Assembly: GCA_027016055.1 (NCBI GenBank)
Contig: JALWBF010000058.1
Coordinates: 353 to 12,555 of the forward strand
Length of the DNA: 12,203 nucleotides
Origin: Archaeoglobaceae archaeon
Lineage (GTDB): Archaea > Halobacteriota > Archaeoglobi > Archaeoglobales > Archaeoglobaceae
Reading direction: 5' to 3'
Below the pieces are notes generated by a model. The model saw nothing but the letters and a program-made list of their open reading frames with translations, ran no database searches and had not been told where the DNA came from. Positions 6,587-12,203 of the stretch are shown piece after piece; within the stretch, counting starts at the first letter, position 1; each line of letters opens with the position of its first letter. The position numbers were made by a program, and so were the translations under genes.

Positions 6587-8032
6587 TTATGTTTTGGCGA
6601 TTATAGCTTGAATGTATCTTAAATCCTCCTTCGTCAATCCTTTCAGGGCAATCAGAACGGCAAGGTAAACGAAAAATCCGATTAAAATCACAATGACACA
6701 ATCAAGAAACGAGCCCGAACTTAGCTTTGAAAGAACTAGACACATTATCGAGCTTGCTATCAGCGGTTTCAACAAATGCTCAGCCTCGAAGAATATTCCG
6801 AACAACCTCTTCGAAATGTATGCCAACGCTATCCAGCTGAAAACGTTGGAGATTATCGTAGCTATTCCCGCTCCAACGATACCCCATCTGATGATCATGA
6901 AGTAGTTCAGAACTATATTCATAAGCATTGCAACAAACGTAACGTAAACCGGAAACTCCGGTCTCTCCTTTGCATTGAAAACAGCACCCCAAAAGCCCAG
7001 AGCTGATCTTAGAATTAGAAAGGAGAGCACGGATAAAACGCCGACAGCCGGTAGGTATTCTTTTCCGTAAATTAGCAGTATCAGAGGTTTTCCTATCAAA
7101 ATCAGACTGAAAACTATCGGAAAGGATAGAATGGAGCTATACTTAAAAGCTCTGTTAAATGCATTTCTCAAATCTTTACCTTCAAGTTGAACGAAAACCG
7201 GAAACAGAACGACCGGAACCGAAATTAATCCACCTATAGCCCTTACTATATTATAAGCGGCTCTGTAAAATCCGACGCTCTCAGCCGGCAAAAGGATACC
7301 GATCATTAGCGAGTCGACATAGGCAAAAGCTACCCAAGATATAGAGCCCAACGTGAGGTAGCTCGCAAACCTCAAAACCCTTCTCCATTCAATGCTTTTA
7401 GCCCTTCCGAAGATAAACTTATACTTAGATAAAAGTAAGATAAGAAGAACGATTAGAGAAAGAAAGCTCGCGATTACGAATCCGAATATAGCTCCGATAA
7501 CAGCAAACCCCATTGAAACGAACAAAAATATGAAGATAAGTCTCGAAGTCTCGTAAACAATGGCTCTTATTAAATTAGCCTTAAAATCGTTGAATGCATT
7601 AAATATGCTAATTAGAAAACGAACCATGGACTGAAAGAAAAGAAAAATCGATACGACCTTTAGAGGAGTTGAAAGCAACGGTTTATGAAAGACCCGATAA
7701 GCCAGAAAGTCCGAAAACGAAAACAGAAGTAAGGAAACAACGATTGAAAGCAGAATCTTTATTCTGCCCAAACCCCTGATGTATCCCCTCATTAGCTCGA
7801 AATCTCTTTTCCCGTAAGAATGGGCGACGTATCTAATCAGGGTTGCGGTTATGCCCAAATCGGCAAAGGTTAAAAGTAGAAAAGCAAAAGAGATCGTCAA
7901 GGAATATATACCGAAGAGCTTCGGCTTCAAAGCTCTTGCAACGTATATAGTTACCAATACTCCAACGATGTTTGATATTAATGCCGATAAACTGTTATAA
8001 ACGACGTTTCTGAACACCTTTCTTGCGAGCAC
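6587..8032 (-). CDS. Wzx-like polysaccharide flippase (MATE/MOP superfamily)
   Basis: A 481-residue, very hydrophobic membrane protein. It opens with VFRNVVYNSLSALISNIVGV, the usual beginning of O-antigen/exopolysaccharide flippases, and continues with about twelve to fourteen membrane segments of which the IGAIFGFVIASFLSLIVLLI and ASYLTLGSISWVAFAYVDSL regions are clear. The loop sequence SVGFYRAAYNIVRAIGGLIS is characteristic of the family. It would flip the lipid-linked glycan made by the neighbouring enzymes to the outer face of the membrane. The GTG at 8032 is taken as start; a GTG five codons further in would also work. It is transcribed toward the sulfatase-like gene and away from the decayed HEPN/MNT pair, and probably has its own promoter. 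Length is normal for the family. Confidence 0.88.
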   Translation of the reverse strand: MLARKVFRNVVYNSLSALISNIVGVLVTIYVARALKPKLFGIYSLTISFAFLLLTFADLGITATLIRYVAHSYGKRDFELMRGYIRGLGRIKILLSIVVSLLLFSFSDFLAYRVFHKPLLSTPLKVVSIFLFFQSMVRFLISIFNAFNDFKANLIRAIVYETSRLIFIFLFVSMGFAVIGAIFGFVIASFLSLIVLLILLLSKYKFIFGRAKSIEWRRVLRFASYLTLGSISWVAFAYVDSLMIGILLPAESVGFYRAAYNIVRAIGGLISVPVVLFPVFVQLEGKDLRNAFNRAFKYSSILSFPIVFSLILIGKPLILLIYGKEYLPAVGVLSVLSFLILRSALGFWGAVFNAKERPEFPVYVTFVAMLMNIVLNYFMIIRWGIVGAGIATIISNVFSWIALAYISKRLFGIFFEAEHLLKPLIASSIMCLVLSKLSSGSFLDCVIVILIGFFVYLAVLIALKGLTKEDLRYIQAIIAKT

Positions 8033-8052
8033 ATGACCAGATGAACCTCAAA

Positions 8053-8060
8053 GTTATAAC
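8053..8060 (-). promoter_or_regulatory. Likely TATA box for the flippase gene
   Basis: GTTATAAC is palindromic and lies 21-28 bp before the GTG at 8032. Used on the minus strand, it would start transcription close to that codon and give a leaderless or near-leaderless mRNA. Because of its symmetry it could also serve as a small binding site. Confidence 0.3.
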
Positions 8061-8086
8061 GTTTATCGATCTGCAAACCGAGCTCA

Positions 8087-8106
8087 GAAAATATTTGAAA
8101 ATATTT
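8087..8106 (+). repeat. Tandem repeat of GAAAATATTT (two copies) over the HEPN promoter
   Basis: Two exact 10-bp copies lie head to tail, each with the palindromic core AAATATTT. The second copy runs into TATTA and is the best TATA candidate for the reading frame at 8133, since a start about 27 nt downstream would fall at the ATG. The 10-bp spacing places both copies on the same DNA face, which would suit an autoregulator of a toxin-antitoxin pair. This is inference from spacing. Confidence 0.3.
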
Positions 8107-8132
8107 ATTACTTTGAAGAAAAAAATAATACA

Positions 8133-8294
8133 ATGAAGGAAGAGATAAAGATGTATCCCGAAAGGGCGGAAAAATTCAGAAGAAATGCGGAGTTCAACTT
8201 TAAAAACGGAGACTACGATTTGGCGATGTTTCACATCGAACAGTCGATGCAGGAACTGAAGGAGATACTATGGAGAGATCGGAATATTTCCTAA
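8133..8294 (+). pseudogene. Truncated HEPN-domain protein (toxin half of a HEPN/MNT pair)
   Basis: A 53-residue frame begins MKEEIKMYPERAEKFRRNAE and continues NGDYDLAMFHIEQSMQ, which match the first two helices of archaeal HEPN proteins (usually about 120-140 residues). After HIEQSMQ the expected Leu- and Tyr-rich helix is missing and the frame ends ELKEILWRDRNIS. The HEPN RNase motif R-x4-6-H, normally in the C-terminal half, is absent. The likely history is an internal deletion that left the first 40 residues plus a short piece of the old end. It overlaps the next frame (ATG at 8270) by 25 bp, the arrangement seen for intact HEPN/MNT operons. HEPN toxins are RNases and their MNT partners neutralise them. 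This copy should be inactive. A tiny functional HEPN-derived peptide is possible but unsupported. Confidence 0.6.
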
Positions 8295-8539
8295 ACTTCA
8301 AAAAATATGCTAAAGAAATAAAAAATATTTTGAAGAATTACCTTTCGGAATTCGAAGTTTACGTTTTCGGTTCTGTAATTAGGGTTTCGGATGAGTTCAA
8401 AAATAGACAAAAGAAACTCAAAGTTTACGACATACTCTTTGAAAGATTCTTCGATACTCCCTTCGAATTTCACCTGCTTACTAAGGATAGGTAGAAATTC
8501 TACTTAAGATTTATTAAAAATTATTATATAAAAATATGA
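8270..8539 (+). pseudogene. Decayed MNT-type minimal nucleotidyltransferase (active site deleted, amber codon)
   Basis: The frame starts ERSEYFLNFKKYAKEIKNIL and reaches VYVFGSVIR, the beginning of the GS-x10-DxD motif of minimal nucleotidyltransferases. It then jumps directly to VSDEFKNRQKKLKVYDILFE, which in intact proteins lies after the DxD. About 14 residues (42 bp, frame kept) carrying both catalytic Asp are missing at the junction 8383/8384. After FDTPFEFHLLTKDR a TAG at 8492-8494 ends translation. The same frame continues KFYLRFIKNYYIKI to a TGA at 8537-8539, which looks like the normal C-terminus with Trp (TGG) mutated to TAG. MNT antitoxins modify HEPN toxins with nucleotides, and this copy cannot. 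It overlaps the truncated HEPN frame, so the whole module appears dead. Estimates of the missing length come from remembered family members. Confidence 0.72.
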
Positions 8540-8540
8540 G

Positions 8541-8597
8541 TTTAAAATAAATTTTAGGAGGAGAAAGAATATCTATCCGTCCGCCGAATTCGCTATT
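8541..8597 (+). promoter_or_regulatory. Promoter and leader of the zinc-finger gene, with a displaced GGAGG
   Basis: TTTAAAATAA at 8541-8550 is a good TATA candidate, predicting a start near 8572. AGGAGGAG at 8556-8563 would be a strong ribosome-binding site but ends 34 nt before the ATG at 8598, and no in-frame ATG, GTG or TTG lies closer. If transcription starts near 8572, the purine run is not in the mRNA at all. The last 25 nt before the ATG contain no ribosome-binding match. Confidence 0.35.
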
Positions 8598-9176
8598 ATG
8601 AGAAGATACATCTACTGCGATAACTGTAAGGATGAGACTGAGCATGAGCTTATTAGGGAGGATAAACAGCTTTACCGTTGCTTGGAGTGCGGGACAGTAA
8701 CGCAATACATTCCCGAGAAGGAGATCAGGGTTAAAGCGGTCATAAGCACTGGAGCTATTTCGAGGGTTGGAAGCGTGGTCTTAAAGGAGTTTGACACAAT
8801 CGAAGTCGGAGATGAGATGGTGGTTGAAACCGAGGAAGGCTTCAGGATAGGGGAAGTCACGGCTATAGAGCTTAAGGATGGTAAAAGAAGCAGGTTCGCC
8901 GAAGTTAAAGACGTTTCGACTGTTTGGCTCAGAGATGTTGGAGAAGTAGAGGTTAAGTTCAGCCTTCATAAGGGTGCGGTAACTACGCCGTATAAGATGG
9001 TTACATCCGGCGATACGGAGTTCGAGATAGGAGAAAAGCTGAACATAGATAACTTGCTGTTCAGAATTACGAGGATGAAGCTTATAGACGGAAAACTGCT
9101 TAAGAGGGAGGGTGAAAGAGCTAAGGCAAAGGATATAAGGAGAATATACGCGATGTTCGAAAGGAAGTTGAGATGA
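8598..9176 (+). CDS. HVO_0476-family zinc-finger protein
   Basis: A 192-residue archaeal protein of unknown biochemical role. The N-terminus forms a four-cysteine zinc ribbon, with CDNC at residues 7-10 and CLEC at residues 28-31. After it come beta-rich segments such as KAVISTGAISRVGSVVLKEF and EVGDEMVVETEEGFRIGEVT, then DVSTVWLRDVGEVEVKFSLH and a basic C-terminus (REGERAKAKDIRRIY). This arrangement matches the HVO_0476 zinc-finger family, conserved in Euryarchaeota. A nucleic-acid or ribosome-linked role would be a guess from the ribbon and basic tail. The stop overlaps the next start in ATGA (9173-9176), so it is co-translated with the nucleotidyltransferase-like gene. The start has no close ribosome-binding site. 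Confidence 0.75.
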   Translation: MRRYIYCDNCKDETEHELIREDKQLYRCLECGTVTQYIPEKEIRVKAVISTGAISRVGSVVLKEFDTIEVGDEMVVETEEGFRIGEVTAIELKDGKRSRFAEVKDVSTVWLRDVGEVEVKFSLHKGAVTTPYKMVTSGDTEFEIGEKLNIDNLLFRITRMKLIDGKLLKREGERAKAKDIRRIYAMFERKLR

Positions 9177-10192
9177 TAAGGCTAAGGGATTTCATAAGGG
9201 TTGGGGACTGCTATTTTTCAGTCGTGGGCTACGAGCACGTAGATGGAGTCAAGTGCCTGCTCAGATACGTTCCAAGCGATTTTGGGGACAGAATCGACAG
9301 CTTGGGAAGGAGATACAAAAAGCTTAGCCACGAAGAAGCTTTGAGATACGAGAAGTTTAGGAGATTTCAGAAGGACGGAATTTTCGTAATACCGCACAAC
9401 GTAATCGATGAGATATACAAGCCGGATGAGATGCTTAAAGAGATCTGTAAGAAGGATGAAGAAGTTGCAAAGGTCGCCGATTTCTTCGGATTGCCTAAGA
9501 TGGGCGTAACCGGTTCGAGGCTGATAGGTTTGAAGGGAAAGGATTCCGATGTCGATTTCGTCGTTTACGGTCGAAATAGCTTCGAATTCGGAAGGATGAT
9601 GATCGAAGAAGGGTGAAGGAAGGGTGGCGTCGAACACCCAGACTTGGTTAGGATATACGAAAGGAGGAAGGTAACGTTACCTTTTGAAATCTTTAGGGTT
9701 CACGAGGAGAGGAAGTTCAATAAAGCCATTTTAGACGGCATCCAATTCGATCTCCTTTTCGTTCGCGATCGCGAATCGTCTCCTATTCCGGAGAAGAAAG
9801 GCAGAAAGCTCGGGATAGCTACGATCACCGCAAGAGTTACCGATTCAAGATTAGCCTTCGATTATCCCGCATGCTACTTCGTTGATCATCCGAAAATCGA
9901 AGCTGTTTTAAGTTTTACGCATACGTTCGTCGGGCAGGTTTTCGATGGTGAAACGATCGAAGCTCGCGGAGTCGTTGAGGAGATAGACGGAAAACTTTAT
10001 CTGATAGTCGGAACGCTGAGAGAAACCGGCAATGAGTATATTGTTTCGATAACATTATTAAATAAATTTAATCTTGAGGATGAATTCAAGAGGTGGAAAG
10101 CAAAAGCTTTTAAATGTTCGTCAGATTCCAGCTCAATAAATTTAAAATCAGAGAGTGATCCAAAATATGGGGGGATTACATTTGGTAGGTGA
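9173..10192 (+). pseudogene. COG1665-type predicted nucleotidyltransferase interrupted by in-frame TGA
   Basis: One continuous reading frame of 339 codons is broken only by TGA at 9614-9616 (codon 148). The first part (147 residues) carries MGVTGSRLIGLKGKDSDVDF, the nucleotidyltransferase GS motif (114-115) and Asp-x-Asp (126, 128). The part after the stop carries GIQFDLLFVRD, the third catalytic Asp (about residue 193), then a beta-rich region KLGIATITARVTDSRLAFDY and a further domain to about residue 290. The catalytic site is thus split across the stop, so neither piece alone should work. A TTG at 9644 could restart translation but has no well-placed ribosome-binding site. One base change (for example CGA to TGA) explains the lesion; a sequencing error or recoding are alternatives. 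The last 45 or so residues are low in family-like features. The gene overlaps the zinc-finger gene by 4 bp, and the SIS gene follows. Confidence 0.75.
10138..10148 (+). promoter_or_regulatory. Possible internal TATA box for the SIS-domain gene
   Basis: AAATTTAAAAT inside the tail of the interrupted gene would direct a start near 10171, upstream of the TTG (10182) and ATG (10194) but downstream of the GTG (10155) and ATG (10167). If used, it would let the isomerase be expressed despite the upstream stop. Weak evidence. Confidence 0.25.
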
Positions 10193-10193
10193 G

Positions 10194-10751
10194 ATGCTCA
10201 TCAAATTCCTCGATACTCTTGAGAAACACGTTAGAAGCATCAAGAACGAACTTGATATGTCAAAAGTTCAGGAGGTTATCGATGCGATAGAGGGTGCGAG
10301 GAGCATATTCGTAATGGGTGCCGGAAGGAGCGGTTTTGTCGCCAAGGCTTTTGCCATGAGACTTATGCATTTGGGATACAACGTTTACGTTGTCGGGGAA
10401 ACCGTTACTCCGAGAATAAAGAAGGAGGATCTGCTCATAGCGATTTCGGGTTCCGGTGAGACGACTTCTGTAGTAAACATAAGCAGAAAAGCCAAGGAGC
10501 TGATAGGCTCTAAGCTGGTTGCGATAACTCAGAATAAAGATTCGACGCTCGCGAAGATGAGCGATATAGTGGTGTTGTTGAAGGGGAAAACTAAGACGGA
10601 AAAGAACGATGAAATCGCAAAGATAGCTCCCCTCGGAACCATGTTCGAACTCACGGCTCTAATATTCTTGGACGGTCTCGTTGCCGAGCTTATGAATCTT
10701 AAGAATCTAACCGAAAAGGATTTGGAAGCGAGACATGCGGTTCTGGAATGA
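10194..10751 (+). CDS. hxlB: 6-phospho-3-hexuloisomerase (SIS domain)
   Basis: A 185-residue sugar isomerase that interconverts 3-hexulose 6-phosphate and fructose 6-phosphate. In archaea this step, run backward with a hexulose-phosphate synthase, makes pentose phosphates where the oxidative pentose pathway is absent. SIS motifs are in order: VMGAGRSGFVAKAFAMRL (about 40-57), VVGETVTP (66-73), ISGSGETTSV (84-93) and APLGTMFELTALIFLD (145-160). Glu152 and the C-terminal ARHAVLE with His181 fit the proposed catalytic pair. Length with this start agrees with the about 180-residue family. The ATG is 1 nt after the preceding stop (TGAGATG), suggesting coupling. TTG at 10182, preceded by GGGGG at 10169-10173, or GTG at 10155 are alternative starts. 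It ends 1 bp from the convergent NAD kinase gene. Confidence 0.86.
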   Translation: MLIKFLDTLEKHVRSIKNELDMSKVQEVIDAIEGARSIFVMGAGRSGFVAKAFAMRLMHLGYNVYVVGETVTPRIKKEDLLIAISGSGETTSVVNISRKAKELIGSKLVAITQNKDSTLAKMSDIVVLLKGKTKTEKNDEIAKIAPLGTMFELTALIFLDGLVAELMNLKNLTEKDLEARHAVLE

Positions 10752-10752
10752 A

Positions 10753-11517
10753 TCACCTGATTGACCTTAATTTCTCAACTATCTTACCTATTCTGTTTTC
10801 AACTTTGAAGAAGACAACTGGTGCGTTGGATTTCCTCAAAACTATCTTGGAATCTCCATCAGCGGAAACGACCTTATGTCCGTCAGCGACAACAAGAGCA
10901 TCGTTATCAACCTTGGCTTCGATAACTCTATCCGCATGAACTACCCAAGGTTTCCAACCCAATTTGAAGGGGGCAACGGGAATTATAAGCATCGAATCTA
11001 CCGAGGGATCTATTACCGGCCCACCGGTTGATAATGCGTAGGCAGTTGAACCTATCGGCGTTGAGAACAGCATTCCGTCGCACCTTATATCCTCAACTTT
11101 CGTTCCGTCGACGAAAACCTGAACGTTTATCATCCTTGCAGGCTTAGCCGTAAGGACAGCTATCTCATTCAATGCGAGCAATCGCTCTCCATTAACGTTG
11201 CATTCTATCCTCATGAATTCTTCCGTCTCGAATTCCTCTATAGCCTTAAGAAGATGCTCCCCGAAATCCCTATCGCAGTGAGTTAGAAGTCCGACCTTTC
11301 CGGTGTTTATTCCGAAAATCGGTGGGGTTTTCGTTTCGATGAACTGTAAAAGCCTTAGAATCGTTCCGTCCCCTCCAACGCTGACTATGAAATCGAAATT
11401 GTTTGCAAGTCTCCAATCCTCAATTATTTCAGCCGATATGCCGAGCTTTTTCAAGAATTCGAGAACTTCCCTTGCCAAATGCGCGGAATCGGGCTTGTGA
11501 ACTATGCAGGCTTTCAT
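10753..11517 (-). CDS. nadK: NAD kinase
   Basis: A 254-residue ATP- or polyphosphate-dependent NAD kinase that makes NADP in the cytoplasm. VSVGGDGTILRLL holds the GGDGT motif (residues 48-52, catalytic Asp50). FGINTGKVGLLT (68-79) is the family's phosphate-site loop, LNEIAVL (Asn117, Glu118) the NAD-contact motif, and CDGMLFSTPIGSTAYALSTG (146-165) the glycine-rich conserved region 2. Length matches archaeal NadK. Its ATG overlaps the stop of the upstream phosphatase gene by 4 bp (ATGA read on the minus strand, 11517-11514), so the two are co-translated. Some archaea carry the two activities fused in one NADP phosphatase/NAD kinase protein; here they are separate but coupled. Assignment is firm. 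Confidence 0.94.
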   Translation of the reverse strand: MKACIVHKPDSAHLAREVLEFLKKLGISAEIIEDWRLANNFDFIVSVGGDGTILRLLQFIETKTPPIFGINTGKVGLLTHCDRDFGEHLLKAIEEFETEEFMRIECNVNGERLLALNEIAVLTAKPARMINVQVFVDGTKVEDIRCDGMLFSTPIGSTAYALSTGGPVIDPSVDSMLIIPVAPFKLGWKPWVVHADRVIEAKVDNDALVVADGHKVVSADGDSKIVLRKSNAPVVFFKVENRIGKIVEKLRSIR

Positions 11518-12203
11518 TTGATCAACTCCAGAAGTTTCCGATGCAACTTCGGATTTGCAACCACCAACGTCAGCCTTTCCTCCATCGTGAACTTCTTACA
11601 GCTCACGTCGTTCCCTTCGATATCAGTAGCCTCGGCTCCGGCATTTTTAGCGATGAGAATTCCCGCAGCCACATCGTAGATTCTCAGAAATCCTTTGCCA
11701 GCCCCTTTCCTTATGTCGATGAAGCAGTCCATGGCACCTTCGGCAACGAAGCATAGCTCCAAAGCCGCGCTTCCGTAAATCCTGAGCCTTTTAAAGCCGT
11801 AATTCTTAAGCGGATAGTAGAATATCGCATCGCATTCGGAAATATCCTCGGTTTTTGTAACTTCAATTCTCTCACCGTTCTTGAAAGCTTTTCCGTTGAG
11901 CGTGTAATATTCATCTCCGGTTGCCAAGTTCATAACGTAACCGAAGAATGCCGAACCCAAATCGCCTTTCGAGAAGCATAGAGAGACGGAATAGATCGGA
12001 ATTCCCCTAGTAGCGTTGAAAGTTCCGTCTATAGGATCTAAGGCTACGTAGATATCGCTATCCCCGATAACACCGGATTCCTCGCTGACTATTTTAACGT
12101 CGTAATTCTTAAGAATCGAGATGGCGGTATCTTCGGCAACCTTGTCTATTTTCTTCGTCGGCGTCCCATCCTTCCCCATTCCCATTACTTCTTTGCTCTC
12201 CTT
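11514..12203 (-). CDS. Bifunctional fructose-1,6-bisphosphatase/inositol monophosphatase, 5' end beyond window
   Basis: At least 229 codons of a Mg-dependent phosphatase of the inositol-monophosphatase fold, cut at the right edge. The frame is open through 12203 (upstream codons read KESKEV before the internal Met at 12185). Compared with the archaeal family of about 250 residues, some 25 N-terminal residues are missing. Motifs, numbered from that Met: MGMGKDGTPTKKIDKVAEDT (1-20), VSEESG (33-38, metal-binding Glu), ALDPIDGTFNATRGIPIYS (48-66, the DPxDGT metal site) and RIYDVAAGILIAKNAGA near the C-terminus, with the last metal-binding Asp. It resembles Archaeoglobus fulgidus AF2372, which acts on fructose 1,6-bisphosphate and inositol 1-phosphate. 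Inositol phosphates matter in hyperthermophilic archaea for lipid heads and for the solute di-inositol phosphate. An NADP phosphatase activity is also possible, given the coupled NAD kinase gene. Confidence 0.9.
   Translation of the reverse strand, partial: KESKEVMGMGKDGTPTKKIDKVAEDTAISILKNYDVKIVSEESGVIGDSDIYVALDPIDGTFNATRGIPIYSVSLCFSKGDLGSAFFGYVMNLATGDEYYTLNGKAFKNGERIEVTKTEDISECDAIFYYPLKNYGFKRLRIYGSAALELCFVAEGAMDCFIDIRKGAGKGFLRIYDVAAGILIAKNAGAEATDIEGNDVSCKKFTMEERLTLVVANPKLHRKLLELIK

Noticed and set aside
8492..8494. TAG read as pyrrolysine in the MNT remnant
   Set aside because: The gene already lacks its catalytic segment, and TGG to TAG decay is the simpler explanation; no sign of a Pyl system is visible.
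9614..9616. TGA read as selenocysteine
   Set aside because: The position lies in a charged loop (MIEEG before, RKGGVEH after) with no Cys-like redox context. Archaeal selenocysteine is known mainly from certain methanogens and Asgard lineages, and no SECIS element was recognised.
9762..9775. Perfect 14-bp palindrome TTCGCGATCGCGAA
   Set aside because: It lies inside coding sequence and simply encodes the end of the LLFVRDRE stretch with Arg-Asp-Arg codons. There is no companion copy nearby and no promoter context.

Overview
The window looks like part of an archaeal chromosome, most likely from the Archaeoglobales. That placement is inference. It rests on a fructose-1,6-bisphosphatase/inositol-monophosphatase gene overlapping an NAD kinase gene, an HVO_0476-type zinc-finger gene, a COG1665 nucleotidyltransferase gene, a 6-phospho-3-hexuloisomerase gene, AT-rich TATA-like promoters with short leaders, and VapBC and HEPN/MNT remnants. 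The DNA is moderately AT-rich, and more so between about 2.6 and 6.0 kb. No rRNA, tRNA, CRISPR array or insertion sequence was seen.

Layout. (1) Positions 1-415, minus strand: a VapBC-type module. The PIN toxin runs off the left edge. Its AbrB-like antitoxin gene is scrambled by small frameshifts in the DNA-binding half. (2) 448-8032: a cell-surface glycan locus. rmlB and rmlA (minus strand) make dTDP-4-keto-6-deoxyglucose. From a divergent promoter region, a GT4 glycosyltransferase and two alkaline-phosphatase-superfamily enzymes run on the plus strand. They converge, with a 3-bp gap, on a Wzx-like flippase gene on the minus strand. (3) 8133-8539: a decayed HEPN/MNT pair. The HEPN protein is cut to 53 residues; the MNT partner has lost its catalytic Asp-x-Asp segment and carries an amber codon where the family has Trp. 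(4) 8598-10751, plus strand: the zinc-finger protein, a COG1665 nucleotidyltransferase interrupted by an in-frame TGA, and 6-phospho-3-hexuloisomerase. (5) 10753-12203, minus strand: NAD kinase downstream of, and overlapping by 4 bp, a bisphosphatase/monophosphatase gene that runs off the right edge.

How the genes work together. Region 2 reads as one pathway: an activated deoxysugar is made, sugars are added to a lipid-linked glycan at the membrane, two metal-dependent phospho- or sulfo-ester enzymes modify it, and the flippase exports it. Regions 4 and 5 are central metabolism (pentose synthesis, NADP supply, sugar and inositol phosphates) plus a conserved protein pair of unknown role.

The most notable signal is the clustering of disabled genes: three coding units with frameshifts, in-frame stops or excised active sites. 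Two are toxin-antitoxin relics. The third, the COG1665 gene with a lone opal codon, is the one that most needs an experimental check.
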